NCBI GenBank assembly: GCA_003481775.1
Contig: QULU01000013.1
Span: 1-64,000, forward strand
Length of the DNA stretch: 64,000 nt
Reading direction: 5' to 3'
DNA from: Clostridiaceae bacterium OM02-2AC
Lineage (GTDB): Bacteria; Bacillota_I; Bacilli_A; Erysipelotrichales; Erysipelotrichaceae
In this document: in pieces, positions 8,451 through 18,728 of the stretch
Layout: the number at the start of each line of letters is the position of its first letter
Numbering within the stretch: the first letter of the stretch is position 1
Notes under the pieces: model-generated
The model's database searches: none
What the model was told of the DNA's origin: nothing
Seen by the model: the letters and a program-made list of their open reading frames with translations, nothing else
Position numbers and translations under genes: made by a program

Positions 8451-9613
8451 GAGCGTATGCCACCTTCCAGATCCTGCTTTTTTATGATACAGATATGCAG
8501 CAGGAAGAACACAAGGATGGAAATTATGCAGAGCAGACTACATGGAAGCAATTTCAGCACAAACTCATGTGCAGCGATTTCTATGGGATATATGTAAAAG
8601 AACGGAATCCAGGAAAACAGCGGAATGGTGAATCCGAAAATACGAATGAGGAAGTAAATCAAAATCAGCAAAGTACCGACACACAGCATCGTATTGGATA
8701 TCGTTTTCTGCCAGGAGGCCAGCAATGCCGCTACAAACATATAAAACAGGATCACCAGAAAGGTGAACGGCAGGACACGCTGCAGCAGCCATGACCAGGT
8801 TACGACATCGTAGGTATGTACAATGTACGGGTATGCACTGCTCCCCATTCCATAAGTGGACAACGGTATAACGGAAAACATAGCAAATGCAGCCAGAAAG
8901 GATATCAGAATTACCGCTGCGGCACTCATCACCTTTGCAATCAGAAGCTTTTCTCTAGATATCGGCTGACTGTATATAGTTTTATAGGTTCCGCTTTCAT
9001 AGTCATGGCAAATCTGATCCGCCATGAGCAGGGATACAACAACCATGAGCAGCAGCATGGTGTCATGCTGAAACATCTGAAGAATAAAATTTAATACATT
9101 GGGTTCATACGGTGTTGTGTATGGCTGTAAATCCTGTGTCTTGAAATACTGGTAATACGCCCTGTCCGTTTCCAGCGTTTTCCTTGTAATTCCATAGCTC
9201 TTCAGCTCATCGTGGTAATAGCCGCGATCCATCAGCTCAAGAAGATATTCAGCACGGCCTATGGCATAGGCATTCGTATTATGCCAGTCAAAATATTCCG
9301 GTGCCTGCCGAAGATACGCCCAGCTGGATACAGCATCCGTGACATTGCACCAGCCATATGCTTCTTCCCGCTGCCCCGGTTTTTCCTTTGCAGCAGGGGT
9401 ATTCTGCAAGGTATACATCAGCTCTCCACACCTTGTACTTACAATTGCATTCTCATCATGCAGCTGCATGATCAAATCGTCCTCATATGTTTTCCCCTTT
9501 TGCAGGCAGTTTACATAGACAACAGAGAAGAAGCAGAGAAAGGCCGCAAAAGCCGCAAGTATCCGTTTTTCCCTCCAGCTTTTTCTAAATTCTGCCAGAA
9601 TCATATCCTTCAT
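8447..9613 (-). CDS. ABC-2 type transporter permease, paralogue 1
   Basis: A 388-residue permease with an N-terminal span (about 17-35), a 130-residue external domain containing paired tryptophans, and about five C-terminal spans. ICHDYESGTYKTIYSQPISREKLLIAK is the cytoplasmic loop expected to contact the ATPase (seen across the family of BcrB/lantibiotic-immunity permeases). The start overlaps the ATPase stop (ATGA). It is a tandem duplicate of the following gene. The pair could form a heterodimeric channel for a peptide or antibiotic; the substrate is unknown. Confidence 0.83.
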   Translation of the reverse strand: MKDMILAEFRKSWREKRILAAFAAFLCFFSVVYVNCLQKGKTYEDDLIMQLHDENAIVSTRCGELMYTLQNTPAAKEKPGQREEAYGWCNVTDAVSSWAYLRQAPEYFDWHNTNAYAIGRAEYLLELMDRGYYHDELKSYGITRKTLETDRAYYQYFKTQDLQPYTTPYEPNVLNFILQMFQHDTMLLLMVVVSLLMADQICHDYESGTYKTIYSQPISREKLLIAKVMSAAAVILISFLAAFAMFSVIPLSTYGMGSSAYPYIVHTYDVVTWSWLLQRVLPFTFLVILFYMFVAALLASWQKTISNTMLCVGTLLILIYFLIRIFGFTIPLFSWIPFFYIYPIEIAAHEFVLKLLPCSLLCIISILVFFLLHICIIKKQDLEGGIRS

Positions 9614-10503
9614 GAATCATCACCATATACTTCCCGGTAGATGGATTCAATGTCTACAGTTTCCTTAACGATATCTATGACTTCGATATGCTGCTGCAGC
9701 AGCTTTTGAAGATACATGCTCATCCCCTTTTCATTGCGAAAGCGCGCCTTGATTCCCAGCTTTTCCCTTTCAATCTGAGCATCCTCCAGCTGCATCGCTG
9801 CCGCTGCCTCCAAATCCTTTTCCTGCATATAAAAGGTATAGCTGTATGCATTGTGTACAGCTGACGGTGTTTCCACAATCTCCCCCTGATTGATACAGAT
9901 AATGCGATCTGCCACTTTTTCTATTTCGCCAAGCTGATGCGAGGATATAAGAATCGACACATCCTCTTCATCCGCCAACTGCCGCAGTTCCTGTCGAAGC
10001 TCCATGATTCCTCTTGGATCCAACCCGTTTGTCGGCTCATCCAGAATCAGAAATTTCGGATGCCCTAGCAAGGCAATCCCAAGCCCCAGACGCTGCTTCA
10101 TCCCCATGGAATATTGCCCTGCCCGCTTTTCCAAATTCTTATGCAGGCGGGTATAGGCGGCGACCTCATCGATCCGTTTCTGATCGACATGCTTCAGCCT
10201 TGCGAAATACTGCAGATTCTCATAGCCGCTCAGCGTCGGGAACAGCCCCGGCGCCTCAATCATCGCTGACACATACTGCAAAGCGAGCTCCCGCTCCTTT
10301 GCGAGATCATGACCCTCGATGATGATCTGCCCGCTGCTTGGATAAACCAAGGATGCCATGCATTTCATCGTAGTTGATTTTCCTGCTCCGTTTGGTCCGA
10401 TAAAACCTACAATTTCATGATCGTGAATCGTAAAGCTCACATTTTTCAAAACCTCATGCTTCCCGAAGGATTTACATAGATTTTTCACTTCAGCCCGTAT
10501 CAT
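9610..10503 (-). CDS. ABC transporter ATP-binding protein (BcrA/lantibiotic-export type)
   Basis: A 297-residue ATPase with Walker A GPNGAGKS (about 36-43), signature YSMGMKQRLGLG, Walker B FLILDEPTNGLDPRG and an H-loop ISSHQLGEIE. The DxxG(I)xE(L/M)R stretch after Walker B and the roughly 80-residue C-terminal extension match the BcrA subfamily that energises antimicrobial-peptide export or immunity permeases. It is the first gene of the operon and is driven by the promoter at 10532-10560. No two-component genes lie next to it. Confidence 0.92.
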   Translation of the reverse strand: MIRAEVKNLCKSFGKHEVLKNVSFTIHDHEIVGFIGPNGAGKSTTMKCMASLVYPSSGQIIIEGHDLAKERELALQYVSAMIEAPGLFPTLSGYENLQYFARLKHVDQKRIDEVAAYTRLHKNLEKRAGQYSMGMKQRLGLGIALLGHPKFLILDEPTNGLDPRGIMELRQELRQLADEEDVSILISSHQLGEIEKVADRIICINQGEIVETPSAVHNAYSYTFYMQEKDLEAAAAMQLEDAQIEREKLGIKARFRNEKGMSMYLQKLLQQHIEVIDIVKETVDIESIYREVYGDDS

Positions 10504-10521
10504 ATGTTCACTCCCTAACTT

Positions 10522-10560
10522 TTACATAGTAATTGTAAATGGTTACATAGAAATTTGCAA
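10522..10560 (-). promoter_or_regulatory. Promoter with two CTATGTAA direct repeats
   Basis: On the minus strand TTGCAA (10555-10560) and TACAAT (10532-10537) are separated by exactly 17 bases, upstream of the ABC ATPase gene. CTATGTAA occurs twice, at 10543-10550 inside the spacer and at 10522-10529 just downstream of the -10 box. Their starts are 21 bases apart, two helical turns. This geometry suggests an operator for a dimeric repressor, possibly the adjacent LacI-type or a distant GntR-type regulator; that part is inference. Confidence 0.65.
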
Positions 10561-10577
10561 TAACATCTGTTTTTTTT

Positions 10578-10606
10578 CAAAAAAAGCTGATATCCGAATA
10601 TCAGCT
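10578..10606 (-). terminator. Rho-independent terminator of the LacI-type gene
   Basis: A perfect nine-base stem (10585-10593 with 10598-10606, loop CCGA) is followed on the minus strand by a run of T. The stem overlaps the stop codon of the regulator gene. Confidence 0.9.
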
Positions 10607-11627
10607 AACGTACACTTTCCCCTTCTAAAATCGAGAAGGCTGCGGTCTGTTCTTTCACAGCAGTTTTTTCAATCAGTGCATTCATATGTGCTACAATATC
10701 TCTGGCATAAGCCGAGTAATCATATGCGAGTGCATGAAGGGCAGGTGACATCACGCGGCACACCTCATGTCCTCCAAAGCTGATTACCGATGCATTCTGC
10801 GGAATCGCTATATGATATTCCCTTGCGAACTTGGTAAGCGGAATTGCCATTTCATCACGTTCCAGCAAAAGAAGATCAATTTTCTCAGTAAAGATTTCTT
10901 TTATTTTCTCATAGATGTCCGCATAGCTGCCATTGCAGAGAGTCACCTTGAGATCGATAGGCTGTCTTTTCTCATGATAGCTGTTGCGGATACCCTGCAG
11001 CCGCTGATCAGCAAGCGTCTGGTCAACCCCAAGATAGCGGACAACCAGCTGGCGCTTTTCCAGCATATAGGCTCCCAATACCTCTCCGGCCTGTACCTCT
11101 TGTAAACAGCAGCAATTCAGCTGTTCTTTATCCTCGTTCAGGAATAGAACCGGTATCGAGGTCGTACGCATCTGCTTCTGAATAAACTCTGCACTGGAAC
11201 AGCTCTCGATGATGATGCCGTTCACATTTTGTACGATATAGGAGGTAAGGTATTTCTCCTCCAGCTCTTCCATCCCATCGGTCACACAAATTGAGAATGT
11301 GATGTTCTGCTCCTTCAATACATCCTTTAAAGCATGAATCATATTTCTTGTGCGAGGCAGCGCGATATCCTTAACCAGCAGGCCAAACCGGTAATTTTTC
11401 TGTTTCACCCTCACTGGCTGCTTCGTCTTTTCACCTTTTGTCTCAGTCGTCTTTTCATTTGCTTTTTCTGTTTTACTTCCTCTGGCAACATAACCGGTTT
11501 CTTCGATGGCAGCACGTATCTTCTCTGCTATTTCCTCCCGTACATTTTCCTGTTTGAGATAGCGGGATACGGTTGCTTTGGAAACACCGGCAAGCTCAGC
11601 AACGTCCGCAATAGTAGCTTTTTTCAT
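10605..11627 (-). CDS. LacI family transcriptional regulator
   Basis: A repressor of about 340 residues. The N-terminal TIADVAELAGVSKATVSRYL is the LacI helix-turn-helix with the hinge following. A lysine- and threonine-rich linker (about residues 50-72) then joins a periplasmic-binding-like effector domain starting at NYRFGLLV. The linker is unusually long and charged for LacI proteins. The start at 11627 (MKKATIAD) has AAAGGA upstream; earlier starts add only a non-conserved leader. It lies 50 bases after the Cof hydrolase gene and probably shares its transcript. The ligand is not evident. Confidence 0.88.
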   Translation of the reverse strand: MKKATIADVAELAGVSKATVSRYLKQENVREEIAEKIRAAIEETGYVARGSKTEKANEKTTETKGEKTKQPVRVKQKNYRFGLLVKDIALPRTRNMIHALKDVLKEQNITFSICVTDGMEELEEKYLTSYIVQNVNGIIIESCSSAEFIQKQMRTTSIPVLFLNEDKEQLNCCCLQEVQAGEVLGAYMLEKRQLVVRYLGVDQTLADQRLQGIRNSYHEKRQPIDLKVTLCNGSYADIYEKIKEIFTEKIDLLLLERDEMAIPLTKFAREYHIAIPQNASVISFGGHEVCRVMSPALHALAYDYSAYARDIVAHMNALIEKTAVKEQTAAFSILEGESVR

Positions 11628-11677
11628 ACTTCGAACATCCTTTCCATGAGTCATATAGTTTTATTTTACCTTATTTT

Positions 11678-12556
11678 CTATAATTTGGAAACCCTTTTTT
11701 CAGAAGCAGCCTCCAGAAGCTGTTCCAGCACATGGGCAACGCCATGCGCTGCATTGCTGAGTGTCTGATAGCTGGCGGCCTCCTTTATGACATCTGCAGC
11801 ATTTGCCATTGCGAAGCTGTATCGGAATTCCTGCATCATGGACAGATCATTCAGGCTGTCGCCGAACACCATTACCTCATCCGGCTGCAGTCCCTGTAAC
11901 GCACATAGCTTTTTTAACGCCAGTCCCTTCTGCGCATCACTTGCTGTTATTTCTATATTGTCAGCCACAGAATTTGTTACCGCTGTCTGCTTCACCTGTG
12001 AAAGCCGAGCTCGCACCGTCTTCAGCCGCTGAGCATCATCTCCGAAGGCCTCCAGCTTATAGATGATCGGCTCCTCCTTCAGATACACAAATGCATCCTC
12101 AATTTCTCTGTCATAGCTTCCAAAGGAGGACGCTTCCATAAGCTCACGGATTTCTTTATCCTGCATGCCCTGCTTACGCATATGCTGGATAAACATCGCT
12201 CTGCCCTTTTCCGGCGTGCTGCTGACAATTCCCTCGCTGGTATACATATGGTAAGGCAATGTGCTTTCCTCCAGGATTCGCAATGCTGATGCAGCGTGTT
12301 CCAGCGGAAGAGGTGTATGAGAGAGCCGCTTTCCATGCGCATCCGTAATCAAGGCACCATTCAGCAACAGGCAGTCGCAGTGAATCCCCTCTTTTTTAAA
12401 CATCGGCGCGACACTTTTATAATTCCGTCCAGTTGCCGCCATAAAGGTGATGCCAGCCTTATGAAGTCCGTGTATAGCCTGAATATTGCGCTGAGACAGC
12501 TGATGATTTTCATCGAGCAGCGTGCCGTCCAAATCACATGCTACAAGTTTTATCAT
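11678..12556 (-). CDS. Cof-type HAD-IIB family hydrolase
   Basis: A haloacid-dehalogenase phosphatase of 292 residues. Motif I is ACDLDGTLLDE at the N terminus (nucleophile and acid Asp), motif II TGRNYKS, and the motif III/IV region QKGLALKKLC followed by MVFGDSLNDLSMM. The large C2B cap between motifs II and III is typical of Cof proteins, which dephosphorylate sugar phosphates, pyridoxal phosphate or flavin precursors. GGGAGGG precedes the start. Its pairing with a LacI regulator suggests control by a sugar-type effector; the substrate is unknown. Confidence 0.9.
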   Translation of the reverse strand: MIKLVACDLDGTLLDENHQLSQRNIQAIHGLHKAGITFMAATGRNYKSVAPMFKKEGIHCDCLLLNGALITDAHGKRLSHTPLPLEHAASALRILEESTLPYHMYTSEGIVSSTPEKGRAMFIQHMRKQGMQDKEIRELMEASSFGSYDREIEDAFVYLKEEPIIYKLEAFGDDAQRLKTVRARLSQVKQTAVTNSVADNIEITASDAQKGLALKKLCALQGLQPDEVMVFGDSLNDLSMMQEFRYSFAMANAADVIKEAASYQTLSNAAHGVAHVLEQLLEAASEKRVSKL

Positions 12557-12604
12557 AAAATACCCTCCCTTTCACATACCTGTTTATTTTACCATGCATT
12601 CGAC

Positions 12605-12633
12605 TTTCTTCACAATGAAAATCGTGCTAGAAT
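12605..12633 (+). promoter_or_regulatory. Candidate promoter of bcp
   Basis: TAGAAT (12628-12633) lies 17 bases after TTTCTT (12605-12610), a weak -35 box. The ribosome binding site AGGAG and the ATG at 12659 follow. Confidence 0.4.
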
Positions 12634-12658
12634 AAAGAAAAGACAGGAGTTGATCAAT

Positions 12659-13129
12659 ATGCTGGAAACTGGCAGCAGAGCCATTGATTTTACATTGCCG
12701 GATGAACATGGCAATCCGGTTGCATTACATGATTTCAAGGGAAAGAAGGTTGTTTTGTATTTTTATCCAAAGGATAATACACCGGGGTGCACCAAACAGG
12801 CATGCGCATTTAAGGCAGCCTATGAGGAATTCAAACGTGAGGATATCGTTGTGATTGGAATTAGTAAGGATTCCAGTGCTTCCCATGTGAAATTCAAGGA
12901 AAAGTACGAGCTTCCCTTCCTGCTGTTATCGGATACAGAATTGAGCGTCATTCAGGCCTATGATGTTTGGAAGGAAAAAAAGCTGTATGGAAAAACCTAT
13001 ATGGGGGTAAGTCGTTCCACCTATATCATTGACGAGGCGGGGATCATCATCAAAACCTTTGAAAAGGCCAGTCCGGCCAATAACGCTTCCGATATATTGC
13101 AGTATCTAAAGGAGGGCAGACAGGACTAG
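12659..13129 (+). CDS. bcp: Thiol peroxidase of the Bcp/PrxQ family
   Basis: A peroxiredoxin of 156 residues that reduces hydroperoxides with thioredoxin-type electron donors. The peroxidatic cysteine C44 sits in TPGCTKQAC, and C49 five residues later is the resolving cysteine, as in atypical 2-Cys Bcp proteins. FYPKDNTPG and the later SRSTYIID segment are family-typical. The start at 12659 has AGGAG nine bases upstream; the longer frame before it runs into the divergent Cof gene. It is monocistronic. Confidence 0.94.
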   Translation: MLETGSRAIDFTLPDEHGNPVALHDFKGKKVVLYFYPKDNTPGCTKQACAFKAAYEEFKREDIVVIGISKDSSASHVKFKEKYELPFLLLSDTELSVIQAYDVWKEKKLYGKTYMGVSRSTYIIDEAGIIIKTFEKASPANNASDILQYLKEGRQD

Positions 13130-13241
13130 TATTCTGCAGCCTGCTTTCGTAATAGGATTAAGCAGTTACGAAACGATTATGAAGCAGCATCCTTCTCAAA
13201 GGAATATTGCCTGCTTTGAGAGTAAGCATAAATAACCAAAA

Positions 13242-13295
13242 AAGAAGAAGTAAATTTCGATCACATACAGGAAATTTATTTCTTCTTTCTTTTTT
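13242..13295. terminator. Strong hairpin downstream of bcp
   Basis: Positions 13242-13258 pair with 13271-13287 over 17 bases with one wobble, followed by TCTTTTTT on the plus strand. A T-rich tract on the opposite strand makes bidirectional use possible. The rest of the 13130-13537 gap holds only the second hairpin and no supportable gene. Confidence 0.85.
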
Positions 13296-13435
13296 ACAGC
13301 TTCATCATCGCCTTTTTATCCAATACGAGCCTTCCAGAGGAATATCACCTTTCTCTATTACTTTCATGAATGAAAAAGCATATCCGGCACTCTGCATATT
13401 TACAAAATACATACGGGCTCAGCATAAGCAGGACG

Positions 13436-13466
13436 AAAAAGCAGGCTTCATTTTCGCCTGCTTTTT
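13436..13466. terminator. Symmetric terminator between convergent genes
   Basis: AAAAAGCAGGC (13436-13446) pairs with GCCTGCTTTTT (13456-13466). The A and T flanks give a U tract in both directions, suiting the convergent bcp and membrane-protein units. Confidence 0.85.
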
Positions 13467-13537
13467 ACGGATAGTGCTTCAACAGCTTTCCTGCACTGCT
13501 AAGAAATCTACATGCCTGTGGTCACTTTGTCGATTTC

Positions 13538-14071
13538 TTATTTCCTTTGCCGTATGCGTACCAGACTTCTGTTGAGCTGCCGTACAGCTTCACTGCGCTC
13601 CTGATGCTGGTGCCAAAGCCCCTGCAGGCATAGAATACAGGAAATCATGGAGAATAGGAGAAGATGTTCCATGATAATCAAGCAAATATCTCTGGTTAGA
13701 ACATGTTCCTGTACATTATTCAGATAGAGTAAAGCTGCTCCTATATACACCATGGTGAACAGTTGAAGTGATGCAGTCACGGAGGCAAGCTCACCACAGG
13801 AGTAAAGCGATGCTTTCTTTCGTTTTTGAAGAAGGATGGCAAATGCAAAGCATAGGACTGCAAAGCCACTTCCCAGGCATGCTATGCGAAGCAGCTCCTT
13901 TGGGGTATCTGCATGCAAATAGAGCAGAATGCCATAAAGCGGCAAATCCAGCAACAGAAATACCAGCAGCGCCGGCATTTGTGAAAAGAGCAGGCGATGT
14001 TTTTTCATCAGTAGTAAGACGATTCCGGCACTTCCTGTCAGAAGGAATGCGGCAATACTCAAGGTTTGCAT
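13538..14071 (-). CDS. Hypothetical membrane protein, partner of the large coiled-coil protein
   Basis: A 177-residue protein with about five hydrophobic spans and a basic C-terminal tail ending IRQRK. I recognise no family. The ATG at 14071 lies inside the end of the upstream large gene (13-base overlap), and the GGAAGGAGGG site is within that gene's last codons, so the two are translationally coupled and probably act together at the membrane. Confidence 0.65.
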   Translation of the reverse strand: MQTLSIAAFLLTGSAGIVLLLMKKHRLLFSQMPALLVFLLLDLPLYGILLYLHADTPKELLRIACLGSGFAVLCFAFAILLQKRKKASLYSCGELASVTASLQLFTMVYIGAALLYLNNVQEHVLTRDICLIIMEHLLLFSMISCILCLQGLWHQHQERSEAVRQLNRSLVRIRQRK

Positions 14072-16125
14072 TTCACTGTCCCTCCTTCCGTATCCAGCAG
14101 CAGTCTCTGCTGATGCAGCACTGCCAGAAGATGCTGCTGTAGCCATAGCAGCAGGTCACTGCTCATAATGTATACATAGTCCTCCTGCATTAGCCCTACT
14201 TCCTCCTGAAAGCTGTAATACTGTATTTTCATCTGATTCAAATCCTGTATGGATATGGTATTCAGCTGATGCAGGGTCAGCAGAACAGCATTGATTGCAT
14301 GATAGCCCGGCTGCTCTACGCTTTGGCGCGTAGCCATCATCACATAGCCGTCTTCCTTTGCAAAAGGTACCTCCTGATAAAGCTGAATATAGGTGTTTAC
14401 ATAGGTAAGAACATCACATACGTAGCTGCGAATATCCTTATGCTGTACCGTAAGCTGAGAGGCTGCGGCATAATACAGCTGTTCCAGCAGTTCCTCTTCT
14501 GGGTCACCACCGTATTTTTTTCTGCCATGCAGTGCAGAGGTATAGCGATTGATCCAGAAAAACGGTAGAATCGCTGATATGACATCAACCAGTGATGCGA
14601 TCAGAAAGCAAATCAACGCTGTATTGCGTGCTGCCTGCGACTGTGTAAAGCGTGAGAATGCAATAACCGTTATATCCGTAAAAGAGCGATGCTTCTGATA
14701 GCTTTCATCCAGTGTTTTCATAATCTTAGCTACCGCCTCTTTATCCAGAGCCTGCAACACCTTGGCATGCTCCTTTAACGCAAAATAGCTGTCTGATATC
14801 TGAAGCTCCAAATCAATGCGGAATTTCTGATATTCCTCCTGATGCATATTGCGAAATGGAAGAAAGGCACTCAGCAGATTGGATAACGTTGATTCCTGCT
14901 CCTGCTGATTAACACCTAGAATATTGTGCTTCTGCTGCAGCTTTTGGATATCTGTCAGAGTAAGCTTTTGAAATTCACGGTACTGATCCACCATTTGAAT
15001 CATCTGATCCAGAGTTACCTCCAGTGGCTTTACATCCTGCATCCCCTGTGCCCCTGCTTCCTTCAGAAAGGAATTCAGGGTATCCAGCAGATGATTATAG
15101 GACAGCGTCAGATTCTGAAATTCGGTATATACCTTTTGAGAAGGCTGCTGACGAGTACCGGCGGACAGCTCCTCCAGCTCTTTTTTCATATGCTTCATAC
15201 CAGCTGCACTGCTTGCGGATTGCAGCTGCTTGATGGCTGCTTTCAGTTTTTCTACCTTTTCCTCATTATCTGCAATCTTCTCCAGCGCCCTTGCCAGCTC
15301 CTTTTGATCCGTAGTCTGTGTAACACTGCTTCCTCCATCGCTCTGCTGTGATGTCGTCACAGAGGTGGAGGGCTGGATAGTCTGCAAGGTTCCTGATTTT
15401 TTCTGAATGGAGGCAATCGAGCTGTTCGTGACCTGTATCAGCTGATTCGCCTGATTCTGCAAGGAATTCAATGCCCGCTCATAGGACACGTAATCCCCGT
15501 ATAGGGTGCGCAGCTCATCCTTGGCTGCCGCAAAGCTGCTCTGATATTCCTTATACTGATTTTTATAGTCATTCAGCGGTGATATCGTATTATTGATTAT
15601 ACCGACATAGGATGTAAGTACGGAAATACAGACAATCACCAGGAATATCATGTAGCGTGTCGGCTTCATATGTGCATGCTGACCAGCCTGCTTACTGAAG
15701 TAAAACAGCAGAATCTGAACGACCAGTGCAAATAAAAACGGTGCCAGCGGATTGAGGTCCAGCAGATAATAGCGAGCGCCGCGATAGGTGGTTGTCAGCG
15801 ATATCAGCTGCAGTGCAAAGGTGGCAAACAATATAATCATCGTTGCATGCTGCCCTGTTCTTGCGTTTCTGGGAAATAAAATATCCCTCACCTGCTGACT
15901 CTGCTCATCCTCCATCCGCAGAATCTGTTTTCTGTCTCTTTGATTCCTCTGGCGTAGCTGGCGATCCTCTAGTCGATCGCATACATTCTGCTTCATGAAA
16001 GAAATGAGCATCCCTATACCGTGCACTCCTTTTTTCATACCATTATACAGACATAGAAACAGCTGTCCGATATCCTGCAGCGGATGAAACATATACTGCC
16101 CTCGTTCCTTTTTTTCTTGTTCCAT
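14059..16125 (-). CDS. Large membrane protein with long extracytoplasmic coiled coil
   Basis: A 688-residue protein of no family I recognise. A charged, arginine-rich N-terminal cytoplasmic part (about 1-85) is followed by three hydrophobic spans (near 95-115, 125-142 and 155-175). A predicted coiled coil rich in Q, K, E and L with a serine/threonine-glutamine break (STSVTTSQQSDGGSS) comes next. A further span near 500-520 and a C-terminal cytoplasmic helical domain follow. AAGGAGG supports the start at 16125. The architecture suggests a scaffold or tether across the membrane. Confidence 0.7.
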   Translation of the reverse strand: MEQEKKERGQYMFHPLQDIGQLFLCLYNGMKKGVHGIGMLISFMKQNVCDRLEDRQLRQRNQRDRKQILRMEDEQSQQVRDILFPRNARTGQHATMIILFATFALQLISLTTTYRGARYYLLDLNPLAPFLFALVVQILLFYFSKQAGQHAHMKPTRYMIFLVIVCISVLTSYVGIINNTISPLNDYKNQYKEYQSSFAAAKDELRTLYGDYVSYERALNSLQNQANQLIQVTNSSIASIQKKSGTLQTIQPSTSVTTSQQSDGGSSVTQTTDQKELARALEKIADNEEKVEKLKAAIKQLQSASSAAGMKHMKKELEELSAGTRQQPSQKVYTEFQNLTLSYNHLLDTLNSFLKEAGAQGMQDVKPLEVTLDQMIQMVDQYREFQKLTLTDIQKLQQKHNILGVNQQEQESTLSNLLSAFLPFRNMHQEEYQKFRIDLELQISDSYFALKEHAKVLQALDKEAVAKIMKTLDESYQKHRSFTDITVIAFSRFTQSQAARNTALICFLIASLVDVISAILPFFWINRYTSALHGRKKYGGDPEEELLEQLYYAAASQLTVQHKDIRSYVCDVLTYVNTYIQLYQEVPFAKEDGYVMMATRQSVEQPGYHAINAVLLTLHQLNTISIQDLNQMKIQYYSFQEEVGLMQEDYVYIMSSDLLLWLQQHLLAVLHQQRLLLDTEGGTVKCKP

Positions 16126-16442
16126 AAAACCTCCTTTTCCCCCTATTTGCATTATATATAACGAAGTTTAAGGAACCCGGTAAAAAAAACAAAAGATTTT
16201 CTAAAGAAATGACGAAATACTTACCTTTTATAAATATAAGAGAAATGCATTGCTATCCCTTATATTCTATTGATGTGCATGATGCAAAAGAAAAGATTCT
16301 ATATTTTATGCCTTTCTCCTTTCGCCCCTTGCATATCACACATCCCTTTTTGAAAGAATTTTTCAAAAGCTGCTGCATGAGCAATGAAAAAAAACTGCTG
16401 CGAATATGCATCCGTAGCAGTTTCATCATACGATACTAGTTC
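16126..16442. other. Intergenic region between groEL end and the coiled-coil gene
   Basis: It contains the groEL terminator at 16384-16423 and, next to the coiled-coil gene, a TATAAT-like box on the minus strand without a convincing -35 partner. The plus-strand open frame here lacks a ribosome binding site and is not supported as a gene. Confidence 0.5.
16384..16423 (-). terminator. Terminator of the groESL operon
   Basis: An 11-base stem (16392-16402 with 16413-16423, one wobble) is followed on the minus strand by eight T residues, shortly after the groEL stop codon. Confidence 0.9.
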
Positions 16443-18077
<1,635 letters not shown>

Positions 18078-18084
18078 TTATGTT

Positions 18085-18351
18085 TTATGCTAATACTGCT
18101 AAGATATCTTCTGCTTCAATAATAATGTATTCTTCTTCGTCCAGCTTTACATTCGTACCAGAGTACTCTTTATATACCACCTTGTCATTCTCTTTGATAT
18201 CAGCCTTGCTTTCAGGACCGATTGCTACCACCGTTGCGTAGCTTGGTACATTTTTTGCGTTGTCAGTCAGGATAATTCCGCTCGCTGTCGTCGTTTCCTT
18301 CTCTGCCTTTTCTTTCTTCAAAATGACGTTATCGTGTAATGGTTTCAACAT
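18085..18351 (-). CDS. groES: Co-chaperonin GroES
   Basis: The 10-kDa lid of the chaperonin. LKPLHDNVILKKEKAEKET at the start and the mobile loop TTASGIILTDNAK are characteristic; the end EEEYIIIEAEDILAVL is the conserved beta strand. At 88 residues it is slightly short. It is the first gene of the groESL operon, with AAGGAGG upstream and two CIRCE operators in the promoter region. Confidence 0.97.
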   Translation of the reverse strand: MLKPLHDNVILKKEKAEKETTTASGIILTDNAKNVPSYATVVAIGPESKADIKENDKVVYKEYSGTNVKLDEEEYIIIEAEDILAVLA

Positions 18352-18372
18352 ATAAAAATACCTCCTTGTCTT

Positions 18373-18399
18373 TTAGCACTCGCAGTTGTTAACTGCTAA
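18373..18399 (-). promoter_or_regulatory. CIRCE operator 1 (HrcA binding site)
   Basis: TTAGCACTC at 18373-18381, nine spacer bases, then AACTGCTAA at 18391-18399. This matches the CIRCE inverted repeat at 16 of 18 positions. It lies between the -10 box and groES. Confidence 0.92.
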
Positions 18400-18407
18400 C
18401 ACATACT

Positions 18408-18435
18408 ATTATACTCAAATTTAGCACTTTGGCAA
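18408..18435 (-). promoter_or_regulatory. groESL promoter
   Basis: On the minus strand TTGCCA (18430-18435) and TATAAT (18408-18413) are 16 bases apart. The -35 box lies within the second CIRCE element, and the first CIRCE lies just downstream of the start region. Confidence 0.8.
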
Positions 18436-18447
18436 GAGGATTGCTAA
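18421..18447 (-). promoter_or_regulatory. CIRCE operator 2
   Basis: TTAGCACTT at 18421-18429, nine bases, then GATTGCTAA at 18439-18447, a match at 16 of 18 positions to CIRCE. Together with the first copy it flanks and overlaps the promoter. Confidence 0.88.
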
Positions 18448-18572
18448 AAAAAGATGAGAAAATTTTTATTGCAAATTCCGGATGCTGGAATTTTACAGCA
18501 TTTCGGTAAATTCTGTAAGCCTCTTACAAGGCTTATTCGCACTATTCTATGCTAGAGCCGCCCTGTATATGC

Positions 18573-18606
18573 AAAAGAATCCGTCTCGCATAACGGATTC
18601 TTTCAC
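18573..18606. terminator. Terminator after the thrS-operon lipoprotein gene
   Basis: AAAGAATCCGT (18574-18584) pairs perfectly with ACGGATTCTTT (18593-18603). It follows the 18729 stop on the minus strand, with a short T run. The remaining gap to groES also contains a seven-base hairpin near 18520-18540, with no gene. Confidence 0.7.
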
Positions 18607-18728
18607 TTGAAATTTACCTCTTTGCTTTTTACAAATAACGATTTCTACTTCTACATGTTATTTACACCCCATGCCATCAACCCCCTGCTGTTTGAACGAA
18701 GGTAATGGTGATAAAGCCAATCATGGGG

